The notes beneath the pieces were generated by a model, which saw only the letters and a list, made by a program, of their open reading frames with translations, was not told the origin of the DNA and made no database searches. Shown piece after piece: positions 26,613 to 37,000 of a stretch of DNA of 64,000 nt. A program made the position numbers and the translations under genes. Source of the DNA: Sinomonas notoginsengisoli (GTDB lineage Bacteria; Actinomycetota; Actinomycetes; Actinomycetales; Micrococcaceae); contig NZ_JAIZDP010000001.1 in the NCBI RefSeq assembly GCF_021554725.1, positions 62,001-126,000 of the forward strand, written 5' to 3'. Each line of letters begins with the position of its first letter. Position 1 is the first letter of the stretch.

Positions 26613-27674
26613 ATGGAAACCGTCCCCGTTCTCCCAACCGTCTGGTTCTGCGCCATCGCCGTCCTCTGGGTCGGCTACCTCTTCCTCGAGGGCTTCGACC
26701 TCGGCGTCGGGATGCACATGAAGCTCTTCGCCCGCGGCGAGCGCGAGAGGCGCGTGCTCCTGAACACCATCGGCCCCGTGTGGGATGGCAACGAGGTGTG
26801 GCTGCTCACCGCGGGCGGCGCGACGTTCGCCGCGTTCCCGCGCTGGTACGCCTCGCTCTTCTCGGCGCTCTACCTGCCGCTGACCATCGCCCTCGTGGCA
26901 CTCATCTTCCGTGCCGTCGCCATCGAGTACCGCGGCAAGGTCCACTCGGACCGCTGGCGTGCGTCGTGGGACTGGGCGCTCGCCCTAGGCTCCGGGGTGG
27001 CAGCCTTCTGCATCGGAGCCATGCTCTCCCTCACCACCACCGGACTGCCGCTGAACGCGAACGGTGACCGTGTGGGCGGTCCGTTCGTGTGGCTGAACTG
27101 GTATGCCGTCCTCGGCGGCGCAGCCGTCGTCGCCTTTGCCCTCGTGCACGCGCTGGCATTCATCGCCCTCAAGACTGACGGCGAGATCCGCACCCGCGCC
27201 CACGCGGCGTTCGTCCGGTGGCTGCCGCTGGCGGTCCTGCCGCTGGTCGTCTGGGTCCTCGCGGTCCAGATCCGCGCAGGCGCGTGGTGGAGCTGGACTC
27301 TCACGCTCATCGCCGCGGGCGCCGCCCTCACAGCATGGAGACTGGGACGGCGCGGCTCGGAGGGCCGGGCGTTCATCGGCCTCGCCGTGTTCCTCGCAGC
27401 CGGCGCAGCTGCCATCTTCTCGGCCGTGTTCCCCGTGGTGCTGCCCTCCACGCTCGGCGCAGCGAACAACCTCACTGTCGTCAACGCGTCGTCCTCCGAC
27501 TACACGCTCGGACTCATGACCGTTGTCGCGCTCATCGGCCTGCCGCTGGTCCTCGTCTACCAGACGTGGACCTACTCAGTGTTCCGTCGGCGCCTCAGCG
27601 TGGACAGCATCCCGACGGCCCATTCCGTGGTGCCGGCCACGGTGATGCGTCTCGTCACGGGCCGTCAGGCGTAG
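26613..27674 (+). CDS. cydB: Cytochrome bd quinol oxidase subunit II
   Basis: Subunit II of cytochrome bd. It has 353 residues with eight or nine membrane helices. The N-terminal segment VGYLFLEGFDLGVGM and the adjacent NTIGPVWDGNEVWLL are hallmark CydB motifs. It starts 11 bases after cydA stops with an AGGAG ribosome site, and is followed after 27 bases by cydDC, forming one operon. Confidence 0.96.
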   Translation: METVPVLPTVWFCAIAVLWVGYLFLEGFDLGVGMHMKLFARGERERRVLLNTIGPVWDGNEVWLLTAGGATFAAFPRWYASLFSALYLPLTIALVALIFRAVAIEYRGKVHSDRWRASWDWALALGSGVAAFCIGAMLSLTTTGLPLNANGDRVGGPFVWLNWYAVLGGAAVVAFALVHALAFIALKTDGEIRTRAHAAFVRWLPLAVLPLVVWVLAVQIRAGAWWSWTLTLIAAGAALTAWRLGRRGSEGRAFIGLAVFLAAGAAAIFSAVFPVVLPSTLGAANNLTVVNASSSDYTLGLMTVVALIGLPLVLVYQTWTYSVFRRRLSVDSIPTAHSVVPATVMRLVTGRQA

Positions 27675-27701
27675 GGCGCCCCGCGGGAGGAACAGCACTC
27701 G

Positions 27702-30700
27702 ATGAAACCGGACATCCCCCTGGGCCCGACGACCCGGCGCGCACTCCTTGGCCTCGGCCTCCTCGCCGTGGCCAAGGCAGTGGGCCTGGTGCTCATGGCG
27801 CAGGGAGTCGCCTCGGGCCTTGCGGCGCTCGCCAGCATCGGAGGATTCGCCGATGTCCGTGCCGCGACAGTGTGGGCGGCAGGCGGAATCTTCGTCCGGG
27901 CGGCAGCACACTGGGGAATGTCCGCCGTGGGTAGGTGGGCTGCCGTCGGGGTCAAGGAGGGGCTCCGCTCCGAGCTGCTGGCGGCCGGCCTCGCCTCACC
28001 TGCGGGATCGGATCCGGCGGACGACGGCGCCACCCGCGTCGCGTCGTCGGCCGCCGCGACCGCTGTGCTCGCCGGCAGGGGCCTCGACGGCCTCGACTCC
28101 CTCTACACACAGTACCTTCCGGCTGTGGTCCAGACCGCCGCCGTGCCGGTGCTGGTCGGGGCCCGCATCCTGGGCGCCGACTGGGTCAGCGCCCTCATCC
28201 TCGTGCTGACGCTCCCGCTCGTGCCACTCTTCATGGTCCTCATCGGGCGCCATACGGTCGGCGCGGTGTCCGAGGCGCAGCAGTCGCTCCTGCGGCTCGG
28301 ATCGCACCTGGTCGAGTTGGCCCAGGGGCTGCCTGTGCTGGTCGGGCTGGGGCGGGCAGGGGAGCAGCGCGAGGCGCTCGCGGAGCTCTCGCGCGCCTAC
28401 AAGGCCCGCACGATGGCAACACTCAAGGTCGCCTTCCTGTCCGCGCTCGCGCTCGAGCTCATCACAACGATCTCGGTCGCGGTCGTGGCTGTCTTCATCG
28501 GCATCCGCCTCGTGTACGGGGACATGACGCTCGAGGCTGGGATCCTCGCGCTCATCCTCGCCCCAGAGTGCTTCCAGCCCCTCCGCGACCTCGGCACCGC
28601 GCACCATGCGAGCGAGGACGGCTCCGAGGCCCTCCGCCGCACCAGGGCGCGCCTCGTCGTGTCCAGGGGCCCAGCCCTCCTTGAGCCGCCCGCGGCGGGC
28701 ACCGCCGGTGAGCGCTCCTTGCCGTGCCTCCGCGCGGACGCGCTCACGGTGCGATACGGCTCGACCCCATACGACGCCGTCGGGCCGCTGAGCTTCACAG
28801 CCAGCGCGGGGAAGATCACCGTGCTCTCAGGTCCGAGCGGATCGGGCAAGACGACGGTCCTCGCCGCCATCGCCGGGCTTGTCCGGGACGGCGTTGGGGC
28901 ATCCGTCACGGGCACGGTACAGGGGGCCGATCCCGGGCGGATCGCCTGGGTCCCCCAGCACCCTCAGTTCACGGGGCGCAGCGTGGCCGCTGAGCTCGCC
29001 CTCTACGCGGGGACGGCGGGGGAGTGCGACGAGGCCCTCGCCCCCTCGTTCCTCGCCCGGCTCGGCCTCGAAGGCCTTGCCGATGCCGATCCGGCCGAAC
29101 TGAGCCCGGGCCAGCAGCGCCGCCTCGCAGTGGCCCGCGGACTCGCCAGAGTCGCGGACGGCGCCGACCTCGTGCTGCTCGACGAGCCCACGGCACACCT
29201 CGACGAGGCCTCTGCGCGCCTTGTCGAGGACGCCATTGAGTCCCTCAAGAACAGGGCGACCGTCCTGCTCGTCTCACACGAGCCCCGCACGGCAGCCCTC
29301 GCCGACCACGTGGTCGAGCTGGCGCCGTCGTCCGCGGCGGCCTCGGAGCGGTTCGGCGCCGACGTGGCAGACACCGCCGCGCCCCCGAGCCGGGGTCCAG
29401 CGATGGAGCCCGCGGCCCACGGGGGCGCGTGGCTGCGCGCGCTCGCCGCGCTCGTGCGCCCCGACGCCGGCACCTATGTGCGCGCAGCCCTCGCCGGCCT
29501 CGGCGCCGCCTCCGCGGCCGTCGCGCTCTCGGCCCTCTCCGGGTGGCTCATCGTGCGGGCCAGCGAGCAGCCGCCCATTCTGTACCTCCTCACGGCCATC
29601 ACGGGAGTCCGATTCTTCGGGGTGGCCCGGGCAGCGCTCCGGTACCGCGAGCGGCTCCTGGTGCACTCAGCAGTGCTGTCGACCCTGACCGTGCTGCGCG
29701 ACCGGCTGTGGGGCGCCCTGTCTGCCCGCGGCCTCTCGGCGCGCCGGCTGCTCGTCCCCGGCGCCGCGCTCGAGGCGCTGGTCGGGGATGTCGAGGCCGT
29801 CCGCGACCAGCTTCCGCGCGTCCTCCACCCAATCGCCACCGCCATCCTGGTGGGCGCAGGCGCGCTCACGGCGGTGGGGCTCCTCCTGCCGGCGCAGCTG
29901 CCCGTGCTCGCCGCCGCGCTCGGGGTGTCCCTCGTGGCCGCTCCCGCGCTCGCCCTGGCTGCCGACAGCCGCTCCGCAATGCGGCTCCAGACGGGGCGGT
30001 CGCGGTTCATGGCGCGCATCGGGCAGGCGCTCGCGGCGGCCGGAGACCTCGGCGCCAACGCGCGGACTGGTGCCGTGCTCGCGGCACTCCGGAGCGAGGA
30101 CTCCGCACTCTCACGGCTGGAACGGCGGGGCGCGGCGGCGGAGGGCCTCGCGCAGGGCGTCGTGATCGCCGCGACCGGAGCCGCTGCCGCATTCACCCTC
30201 GTCGCCGCTCAGGGAGCCGGGGTCCAGACCACCACCGCCGCCGCAGTCCTCCTGCTCCAGCTTGCCCTCGCGGAGCCGCTCGCCGCGGCGAGCACTGCCG
30301 TGCAGCAGGTCCCGGCACTGCGCTCGGCGCTCATGCGCATCGCGTCGGAGCAGACCCCACGCACGGCGCCGCGATCGTTCCCGTCCGCCGCACCAAGCCC
30401 TGGGTCCTCTCGGGAGGGCGGCGTCCACCTGCGAGAGGTGAGCGCAGGCTGGCCCGGGGGGCCAGATGTGGTGTCCGGCCTCACGCTCGGGGCGCACCCT
30501 GGGGACTGGGTCGTCGTCGCCGGGCCGTCGGGGAGCGGAAAGTCGACGATGCTAGCCCTCCTCACCGGTTTCCTGCAGCCCCGCACTGGGAGTGCGGACG
30601 TGGCAGGCCGCGTGGCCTGGTGTCCCCAGGAGTCGCACCTGTTCGACTCGACCGTGCGGGGAAACCTCGCCATCGCCCGCGACCGCGACCACGCGCCGTC

Positions 30701-31076
30701 GGACGCGGAGCTCGAGGACGCTCTCGATCGCGTCGGGCTGCTCGAGCACATTCGATCGCTGCCCGGTGGGCTCGATGCCCGTATCGGCAGCCGTGGATCG
30801 TTCCTCTCCGGCGGCCAGCGTCAGCGTCTCGCCGTTGCTCGGACGCTGCTCGCCGGCGCGGACGTGGTGCTCCTGGACGAGCCGACCGCGCACCTCGACC
30901 CAGAGTCCGGGCTCGAGCTCGTCGAAGCCCTGCACACTGCGCTCGCCCACAGGACTGTGATCATGGTGACCCACCACGCGACCGAGCTCCTGCCCGGGGA
31001 CGTGCTCGTACGGATGGACGGGAAAGGCACCCCGACGGCGCGCGACGCCGCCCGGCCGGCTCAGGTCGTCGGCTGA
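27702..31076 (+). CDS. cydDC: Fused CydD-CydC ABC exporter
   Basis: A 1124-residue fusion of the two half-transporters that export cysteine/glutathione-type reductants and are needed to assemble cytochrome bd. Each half has a membrane domain and an ATPase. Half 1 has Walker A GPSGSGKTT (about 377-385), signature LSPGQQRR (about 466) and Walker B LVLLDEPT. Half 2 has Walker A GPSGSGKST (about 941), signature LSGGQRQR (about 1035) and Walker B VVLLDEPT. Both ATP sites look functional; the LSPGQ variant in half 1 is mild. In E. coli cydD and cydC are separate genes; the fused form is known in actinobacteria. A GC hairpin follows the stop. Confidence 0.94.
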   Translation: MKPDIPLGPTTRRALLGLGLLAVAKAVGLVLMAQGVASGLAALASIGGFADVRAATVWAAGGIFVRAAAHWGMSAVGRWAAVGVKEGLRSELLAAGLASPAGSDPADDGATRVASSAAATAVLAGRGLDGLDSLYTQYLPAVVQTAAVPVLVGARILGADWVSALILVLTLPLVPLFMVLIGRHTVGAVSEAQQSLLRLGSHLVELAQGLPVLVGLGRAGEQREALAELSRAYKARTMATLKVAFLSALALELITTISVAVVAVFIGIRLVYGDMTLEAGILALILAPECFQPLRDLGTAHHASEDGSEALRRTRARLVVSRGPALLEPPAAGTAGERSLPCLRADALTVRYGSTPYDAVGPLSFTASAGKITVLSGPSGSGKTTVLAAIAGLVRDGVGASVTGTVQGADPGRIAWVPQHPQFTGRSVAAELALYAGTAGECDEALAPSFLARLGLEGLADADPAELSPGQQRRLAVARGLARVADGADLVLLDEPTAHLDEASARLVEDAIESLKNRATVLLVSHEPRTAALADHVVELAPSSAAASERFGADVADTAAPPSRGPAMEPAAHGGAWLRALAALVRPDAGTYVRAALAGLGAASAAVALSALSGWLIVRASEQPPILYLLTAITGVRFFGVARAALRYRERLLVHSAVLSTLTVLRDRLWGALSARGLSARRLLVPGAALEALVGDVEAVRDQLPRVLHPIATAILVGAGALTAVGLLLPAQLPVLAAALGVSLVAAPALALAADSRSAMRLQTGRSRFMARIGQALAAAGDLGANARTGAVLAALRSEDSALSRLERRGAAAEGLAQGVVIAATGAAAAFTLVAAQGAGVQTTTAAAVLLLQLALAEPLAAASTAVQQVPALRSALMRIASEQTPRTAPRSFPSAAPSPGSSREGGVHLREVSAGWPGGPDVVSGLTLGAHPGDWVVVAGPSGSGKSTMLALLTGFLQPRTGSADVAGRVAWCPQESHLFDSTVRGNLAIARDRDHAPSDAELEDALDRVGLLEHIRSLPGGLDARIGSRGSFLSGGQRQRLAVARTLLAGADVVLLDEPTAHLDPESGLELVEALHTALAHRTVIMVTHHATELLPGDVLVRMDGKGTPTARDAARPAQVVG

Positions 31077-31078
31077 CA

Positions 31079-31105
31079 CCGGGGCGGCGGGCAACCTCGC
31101 CCCGG
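31079..31105. terminator. GC hairpin after cydDC
   Basis: CCGGGGCG/CGCCCCGG arms (31079-31086 and 31098-31105) lie between convergent cydDC and the DinB-like gene. There is no T tract. Confidence 0.45.
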
Positions 31106-31118
31106 GCGCCCAGGGGGA

Positions 31119-31637
31119 TCAGCCCGCGACGTCGTGAAGGTGATGCACTGCGTCGTGCAGGAAGTACCGGGCGAGTGTCATCACCGTGAACTCGCTGCCG
31201 TTGCTCCGCACCCCTCGGCGGCCGAAGGCCTCCTCGGGCACGGCGGCGAAGGCGTCGCGGGTCCTGGCACCCTCCTTGGCGAGCTCGGCCCGCACGGTCT
31301 CGGCGGCTGCGTGCACGTAGTCCTTCTCGACAGCCGTCGCGTCCTGATTCCAGTCCGCGAATCGGGCACCGTCCTGGGCGAGCATGAGCCCCAGACGGTC
31401 CCGGAAGAGGGTGAAGACATCCCGGACGTGGCAGGCGTACTCGAGGGGCGACCAGGTTGAGTCGTCGGGACGCGCCTCCACTTCGTGGCGCTGGAGGACC
31501 TCGTCCCAGCGGGGCAGCATCGCGTCGAGACGCGCGGCCACCTGGTGCGGCGTGAGGGAATCGGCGTCGAATCCGCACTCCGGGCAGGGGCGGGAGAGGA
31601 CCCAGGTCCAGTCCTTGGAGTCGGGGATGATGGGCAT
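31119..31637 (-). CDS. DinB family protein
   Basis: A 172-residue protein of the DinB/YfiT-like four-helix bundle superfamily, whose members bind a metal and often act as thiol-dependent enzymes or have unknown roles. The N-terminus has a CPECG motif. Histidines in a DinB-like arrangement include EYACHVRDV (about 68-76) and HDAVHHLHDV at the C-terminus (about 161-170), a plausible three-histidine metal site. A leaderless start is predicted (TAGACT six bases before the ATG). It lies between cydDC (convergent) and parC (same strand, ten bases upstream); no functional link is evident. Confidence 0.82.
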   Translation of the reverse strand: MPIIPDSKDWTWVLSRPCPECGFDADSLTPHQVAARLDAMLPRWDEVLQRHEVEARPDDSTWSPLEYACHVRDVFTLFRDRLGLMLAQDGARFADWNQDATAVEKDYVHAAAETVRAELAKEGARTRDAFAAVPEEAFGRRGVRSNGSEFTVMTLARYFLHDAVHHLHDVAG

Positions 31638-31643
31638 GGCCGC

Positions 31644-31649
31644 AGTCTA
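31644..31649 (-). promoter_or_regulatory. -10 element, leaderless start of DinB-like gene
   Basis: TAGACT on the minus strand ends six bases before the ATG at 31637 and overlaps the parC stop. Confidence 0.45.
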
Positions 31650-34199
31650 GTCCCGGGGCCCTGCGAAGCTCGGACCGATCTCGTCCACGGCCTGCGCAAG
31701 GGGCACTCCCGAACCGTCGCGGCGGCCGAACTCCGTGGGCAGCGAGCGCGCCACGCCGCTCGCGGACGAGGCCCGAGCAGGCCCCTGTCCCGCCCAGGCC
31801 AGGCTGAGCCGGTCCTCGCCCTTCAGGAAACGGTGCGCCCGTACGCCGCCCGTCGCCCGGCCCTTGGCCGGGTACTCGGCGAACGGCGTCACCTTGACCG
31901 TCCCGGTGCTCGTCCCGGGCAGTGCATCGCTTGCGCCGGCGATCGTGACCACGACGGCGTCGGCCTCCGCATCGTCTGCGGCGACCACGCCGAAGAAGAC
32001 CGCCGAATCGTCCTCCGCCAGCTTGATCCCCGCCATGCCGCCCGCGGTGCGGCCCTGGGCGCGGACTGCCGAGCCTTCGAAGCGCAGGAGCTGCGCCTGC
32101 GCGGAGACGAAGACGAGCGTGTCGGAGTCCGAGGCGGGAGCCGCCCCGATCACGGCGTCGCCCTCCTTGAGGGCGATCACCTCCCAATCCTCGCGGTTGA
32201 GCGGATAGTCGGGGGAGACCCGCTTCACGATGCCCAGAGTCGTGCCCATCGCGACCACGGCATCCAGCGGGACGAGCGCAACGAGCGTCTCGCCCTTCGC
32301 TATCGCCATGAAATCCTTCGCGGGCATGCCGCCGGCCATGTTGGGCAGGCCGGAGGATGGCGCGAGGAGTGGCAGGTCGACGACTTGGAGCCGCAGCATG
32401 CGCCCGCCCGAGGTCAGCGCGCCAACCTCGCCACGCGCCGTCGTGCGTACCACCGAGCGGAACACGTCGTGGCGCACGCGTGGACCCGACTCGGCCAGCG
32501 GCTCGGCATGCGCAGTGCGGGCTACCAGGCCCGAGGCGGAGAGGATGGCCCAGCAGGGCTCGTCGGCGATCTCGAGCGGCAGGGGCACGGGCTTCCCCTT
32601 CGCCGCCGCCGGGCCGCCGGACACGGCGCTGGCCGAGGCCTTGCTCCCGAGGGGAGGGGCGTCGTCGTGCTCGAGGAGCACCGTGCGCCGTGGGGTGCCG
32701 TAGGTCGCGGCGACCTCGCCGAGCTCCCGGGAGACGAGTTCGCGCAGGAGCGAGTCCGAGCCGAGGATCGCCTCGAGGTCGGCGATCTCGCGGCGGAGCT
32801 CGTCCTGCTCCTTCTCGAGCTCGATGCGCGAGTACTTGGTCAGCTGCCGCAGGCGCAGCTCGAGGATGTAGCTCGCCTGAACCTCGGTGAGGTCATAGAT
32901 CGACATGAGCCGCTCGCGCGCGGCCGAGGCCTCGTCCGAGGTGCGGATGATCTGGATGACCTCGTCGATGTCCATGATGGCCACGAGGAGGCCTTCGACG
33001 AGGTGGAGGCGGTCCTTGCGCTTGCCCAGCCGGAACGCGGTCCGCCGCCGCACCACATCGAGCCGGTGGTCAACGTACACGTGCAGGAGCGGCAGGAGCC
33101 CCAGGGTCTGAGGCTGTCCATCGACGAGCGTGACGTTGTTGATCCCGAACGAGTCCTCGAGCGGCGTATAGCGGTAGAGCTGCGCCAGGACGGCCTGGGG
33201 GTTGAACCCGTTCTTCACCTCGATCACGAGCCGCAGGCCGTGCTTGCGGTCAGTGAGGTCGGTGACATCGCTGATCCCGGCGAGCTTCTTGGAGTTGACC
33301 GCGTCCTTGATCTTCTCGATGACCTTCTCGGGGCCCACCACATAGGGCAGCTCGGTGACCACGAGACCCGTTCGGCGGGCCGAGATCTGCTCGATCGCGA
33401 CCCGTGCGCGCGTCTTGAACGATCCGCGCCCAGTCCGGTAGGCGTCGCGGATGCCATCGAGGCCGACGATCTGGCCGCCCGAGGGCAGATCCGGGCCCGG
33501 AACGAGCTCCATGACCTCCTCGAGCGTCGCCTCCGGGTTGCCGACGACCAGCTGCGCCGCCGCGATGACCTCGCCGAGGTTGTGCGGGGCCATGTTGGTG
33601 GCCATGCCTACCGCGATGCCGCTGGCACCGTTCACGAGGAGGTTCGGGAAGGCCGCGGGGAGCACCTCGGGCTGGGTCAGCTGGCCGTCGTAGTTCGGGA
33701 CGAAATCGACGACGTCCTCGTCCAGGTCGCCGGTGAGCGCGAGCGAGGCGGCGGCCATCCGCGCCTCGGTGTAGCGCGGAGCCGCCGGGCCGTCGTCGAG
33801 GGAGCCGAAGTTGCCGTGGCCGTCGATGAGCGGAAGCCGCAGCGAAAAGCCTTGGGCCATTCGGACCATCGCGTCGTAGATGGCCGCGTCGCCGTGCGGA
33901 TGCAGCTTGCCCATGACCTCGCCGACCACACGCGCGCTCTTGACATGAGCGCGGTCCGGGCGCAAGCCCATGTCGCTCATCATGTACAGGATGCGGCGCT
34001 GGACGGGCTTGAGGCCGTCTCGGGCGTCCGGGAGGGCGCGCGAGTAGATGACCGAATAGGCGTACTCGAGGAAGGAAGTCTCCATCTCCTCGGCGACGTC
34101 GATGTCGGTGATGTTCTCCGCGAAATCGTCCGTCCCGGGGAGAGTGTCCCCGCCGGAGCGGGCTCCTGCGCTGCTGCGCGGATTCTGTCGACGTGCCAA
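31647..34199 (-). CDS. parC: DNA topoisomerase IV subunit A (GyrA/ParC family)
   Basis: DNA-cleaving subunit of a type IIA topoisomerase, partner of the ParE protein encoded 8 kb away. It has 850 residues. The quinolone-resistance region and DNA gate include [18 protein letters not shown]. The catalytic tyrosine is in APRYTEAR (about 150). The C-terminal third is a beta-pinwheel; the gyrase-specific GyrA box is not obvious. The start is TTG at 34199, preceded at some distance by GAAGGA; an ATG at the METSF segment (about residue 39) is an alternative, but the upstream residues fit other members. It is divergent from the acetyltransferase fusion with 52 bases between starts. Confidence 0.9.
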   Translation of the reverse strand: MARRQNPRSSAGARSGGDTLPGTDDFAENITDIDVAEEMETSFLEYAYSVIYSRALPDARDGLKPVQRRILYMMSDMGLRPDRAHVKSARVVGEVMGKLHPHGDAAIYDAMVRMAQGFSLRLPLIDGHGNFGSLDDGPAAPRYTEARMAAASLALTGDLDEDVVDFVPNYDGQLTQPEVLPAAFPNLLVNGASGIAVGMATNMAPHNLGEVIAAAQLVVGNPEATLEEVMELVPGPDLPSGGQIVGLDGIRDAYRTGRGSFKTRARVAIEQISARRTGLVVTELPYVVGPEKVIEKIKDAVNSKKLAGISDVTDLTDRKHGLRLVIEVKNGFNPQAVLAQLYRYTPLEDSFGINNVTLVDGQPQTLGLLPLLHVYVDHRLDVVRRRTAFRLGKRKDRLHLVEGLLVAIMDIDEVIQIIRTSDEASAARERLMSIYDLTEVQASYILELRLRQLTKYSRIELEKEQDELRREIADLEAILGSDSLLRELVSRELGEVAATYGTPRRTVLLEHDDAPPLGSKASASAVSGGPAAAKGKPVPLPLEIADEPCWAILSASGLVARTAHAEPLAESGPRVRHDVFRSVVRTTARGEVGALTSGGRMLRLQVVDLPLLAPSSGLPNMAGGMPAKDFMAIAKGETLVALVPLDAVVAMGTTLGIVKRVSPDYPLNREDWEVIALKEGDAVIGAAPASDSDTLVFVSAQAQLLRFEGSAVRAQGRTAGGMAGIKLAEDDSAVFFGVVAADDAEADAVVVTIAGASDALPGTSTGTVKVTPFAEYPAKGRATGGVRAHRFLKGEDRLSLAWAGQGPARASSASGVARSLPTEFGRRDGSGVPLAQAVDEIGPSFAGPRD

Positions 34200-34239
34200 G
34201 ACTGGGTGGATCCTTCATTTGTGCTGCGGGGGCCTGAAC

Positions 34240-34245
34240 TAGGCT
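34240..34245 (+). promoter_or_regulatory. -10 element, leaderless start of GNAT fusion gene
   Basis: TAGGCT ends six bases before the ATG at 34252. No ribosome site is present. Confidence 0.5.
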
Positions 34246-34251
34246 AAGCCT

Positions 34252-36963
34252 ATGGCGGAACCGGTTATGGCCAGCGCATATCCACACCACTGGGAAGCGG
34301 ACGTCGTACTCCGTGATGGGGGGACGGCCCACCTCAGGCCCATCCGCCCCGAGGATGCCGAGGCGCTGCAGGAGTTCCACGTCCACCAGTCCGAGGGATC
34401 GATCTACCTCAGGTTCTTCAGCTACAAGGCGCGCCTGACCGCTGCGGAGCTCAAGCGCTTCACAGAGGTCGACTACCGTGACCGGGTCGCATTTGTCATC
34501 ACCATCGGGGACGAGATCATTGGCGTGGGCCGGTACGACCGCCTCACCGATCCGACCGAGGCCGAGGTTGCCTTCAACATCGCCGACCGGCACCAGGGCC
34601 GCGGCATAGGCTCGATCCTCCTCGAGCACCTCGCCGCTGCCGCGCGGGAGAACCACATCCGCCGCTTCACCGCCGAGGTGCTGCCCGAGAACCGCAAGAT
34701 GCTCATGGTCTTCGCCGAAGCGGGATACGCGGTCAACCGCCACTTCGACGATGGCGTGGTGAGCGTCGAGTTCGAGATCGATCCGACCGAGAAGTCCCGC
34801 GCCGTCATGGAGTCGCGGGAGCATCGAGCCGAGGCGCGAAGCGTGCTGGGCCTTCTCGCGCCCGAGTCGGTCGCCGTGATCGGCGCGAGCCGCACGTGGG
34901 GAACCCTCGGCTACCAGCTGCTCGAGCACATCGTCGAAGGCGGCTTTGCGGGCCGCTTGTATGCCATCAACCCGGAGGCCCTCGAGCTGGGCGGGATGAT
35001 GGCCTACGGGCGCATCGGCGAGGTACCGGAGCCGGTCGACCTCGCGGTCGTCGCTGTGCCCTATGAGGAAGTTGCGGGCGTGGTCGCCGAGTGTGCCGCA
35101 GCAGGCGTCAAGGGCGTGGTCATCGCGTCCGGTGGCTTTGCTGAGCGCGGCGAGGATGGCCTCATTCGGCAGCGGGACATTGTCCGGCATGCCCGCGCCC
35201 ACGGCATGCGCGTCGTCGGGCCCGAGTCCCTCGGCATCGCGAACACCGATCCGGAGGTCAAGCTCAACGCATCGCTCGCGCCCAAGCTCCCACGCCAGGG
35301 AAGCCTCGGGGTGTTCAGCCAGTCGGCGTCGATCGGGATTGCGCTCTATGCTGCAGCCGAGCGGCGTTTCCTCGGGTTCTCGTCGATTGTCTCTGCCGGC
35401 AACCGCGCGGATGTGTCCGGCAATGACCTCATGCAGTACTGGGAGGATGACGTCGCGACGAACGCCGTGGGCCTCTACCTCGAATCATTCGGAAATCCGC
35501 GCAAGTTCTCGCGCATCTCGCGCAGACTCGCGCGCAGCAAACCCGTCATCGTCGCCAAGAGCGAGCTCACCGGCCTCCGCCTTCCGCCGGGCCACTCGGT
35601 CCGGACAACCCAGGCACCCCAAGGGGCGCTCGACGCGGTGCTCCGGCAGTCGGGCGTCATCCGCGTCAGTACAGTAGAGCAGCTCATCGACGTTGCCCAG
35701 ATCGCCGTCGGCACCCTGCCCGCGGGGCCGAACATCGCAGTCTTGAGCAACTCGCTGCCCCTGGCCCGGGTCGTCTCGGACAGTGCCGAGGGGGAGGGGC
35801 TCAACGTCATCGCGACGGTGGGGGACCTCGACCTGTCCCAAGGGCAGTCGCTGGCCCCGGTCGAGCTCCGGCGCCGACTCGCCGAACTCGGCTCGCGCGA
35901 GGACGTCCATTCGGTCGTCGTCGCGCTGCTGCCCGCCGCCGGGGTGCGCGTCCCTGCGATCGCGCAGGCCCTTGCCGAGGGGGCCGGGGCACTCCGCAAG
36001 ACGGTCGTCGCGGCGTTCCCCGGCGTGCTGGACCGTCACGTGGACACCGCGGGACTCCTGCCGGTCCCTGATGACGGGCCCGCGGACGATGTTCCCCGGC
36101 CCGCGGCGGTGCCGAGCTATTCGAGCGCGGGAGACGCCGTGTCGGCCCTGGCGGCGGTGGCCCGGTACAGCGATTGGCTGGCCCATGATCAGGGGACGCT
36201 GTTCGAGGCGGAGTTCGACGACGATGCGGCCGAGGCGATCATCGGTTCCGCGCTCGAGGGGGTCGAGGGCACCGACCTGGTCCGGCTTGACGCGGAGGTC
36301 GCCGCGCGGCTCCTGGCTTGCTACGGGATCCCCGTGCTCCCCGCACGTCCGGTGGCCACTGCTCAGGAGGCCGTCGCTGCGGCCGACGAGCTGGGATGGC
36401 CGGTAGCCATCAAGTCCGCCGCGGACAATCTCCGCGCACGCCTGGACCTGGGTGCCGTGCGGCTCGACGTGCGCGGTGCAGCGGACCTGCGCGCCGAGTT
36501 CGACCAGATGCGGCACTCCCTCGCGCCCTATGGAGGAGCCCACTTCGAGGTGCAGAGCATGGCCCCCTTGGGCCAGGCCTGTGTGATCAGGGCGATCGAG
36601 GACCCGCTTCTCGGCCCGGTCCTGTCGTTCGGGCTTGCAGGCGACGCCGTGTCCCTCCTCGACGACTGGGCGCATCGGATCACGCCGCTCACCACAGGGG
36701 ATGTGACTGAGCTGGTCCGCTCGCCGCGGACTTCCGTGAAGCTCTTCGGCCACGAGGGCCTCCCCGCCCTCGACGTGCCGGCGCTCGAGGACCTCGTGGG
36801 CCGGGTGTCGCTTCTGAAGGACAGGCATCCCGAGGTGTCACTCCTCGAGCTCAAGCCCGTCGTCGTGAGCGCGGAGGGCCTCACGGTGCTCGCCGCGGAG
36901 GTCTGGGTGGGGAACGCGGCCCAACGCATGGACAGTGCGCGGCGTGCCATGATCGCGCAGTGA
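34252..36963 (+). CDS. GNAT acetyltransferase fused to ADP-forming acyl-CoA synthetase-like protein
   Basis: A 903-residue protein. Residues about 12-180 are a GNAT acetyltransferase domain with the acetyl-CoA motif RHQGRGIG (about 114-121). Residues about 200-320 are a CoA-binding Rossmann domain (SVAVIGASR), then succinyl-CoA synthetase-like domains (about 330-600). A C-terminal ATP-grasp domain (about 670-900, starting near RLLACYGIPV) follows. The layout is that of Pat-type protein lysine acetyltransferases, where the synthetase-like part often senses acyl-CoA. The usual phosphohistidine segment SHTGAL is altered to GHSVRTT; whether that histidine is equivalent needs alignment. The start is supported by the -10 hexamer six bases upstream. 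Confidence 0.88.
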   Translation: MAEPVMASAYPHHWEADVVLRDGGTAHLRPIRPEDAEALQEFHVHQSEGSIYLRFFSYKARLTAAELKRFTEVDYRDRVAFVITIGDEIIGVGRYDRLTDPTEAEVAFNIADRHQGRGIGSILLEHLAAAARENHIRRFTAEVLPENRKMLMVFAEAGYAVNRHFDDGVVSVEFEIDPTEKSRAVMESREHRAEARSVLGLLAPESVAVIGASRTWGTLGYQLLEHIVEGGFAGRLYAINPEALELGGMMAYGRIGEVPEPVDLAVVAVPYEEVAGVVAECAAAGVKGVVIASGGFAERGEDGLIRQRDIVRHARAHGMRVVGPESLGIANTDPEVKLNASLAPKLPRQGSLGVFSQSASIGIALYAAAERRFLGFSSIVSAGNRADVSGNDLMQYWEDDVATNAVGLYLESFGNPRKFSRISRRLARSKPVIVAKSELTGLRLPPGHSVRTTQAPQGALDAVLRQSGVIRVSTVEQLIDVAQIAVGTLPAGPNIAVLSNSLPLARVVSDSAEGEGLNVIATVGDLDLSQGQSLAPVELRRRLAELGSREDVHSVVVALLPAAGVRVPAIAQALAEGAGALRKTVVAAFPGVLDRHVDTAGLLPVPDDGPADDVPRPAAVPSYSSAGDAVSALAAVARYSDWLAHDQGTLFEAEFDDDAAEAIIGSALEGVEGTDLVRLDAEVAARLLACYGIPVLPARPVATAQEAVAAADELGWPVAIKSAADNLRARLDLGAVRLDVRGAADLRAEFDQMRHSLAPYGGAHFEVQSMAPLGQACVIRAIEDPLLGPVLSFGLAGDAVSLLDDWAHRITPLTTGDVTELVRSPRTSVKLFGHEGLPALDVPALEDLVGRVSLLKDRHPEVSLLELKPVVVSAEGLTVLAAEVWVGNAAQRMDSARRAMIAQ

Positions 36964-37000
36964 CGTCGGGTTTTGGGGTGCCCAGCCGCAGTCTGGGACA

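Noticed and set aside
31485-34247. A 920-codon open frame antisense to parC
   Set aside because: A mirror of parC codon bias. The parC frame has all family motifs; the antisense product has none.
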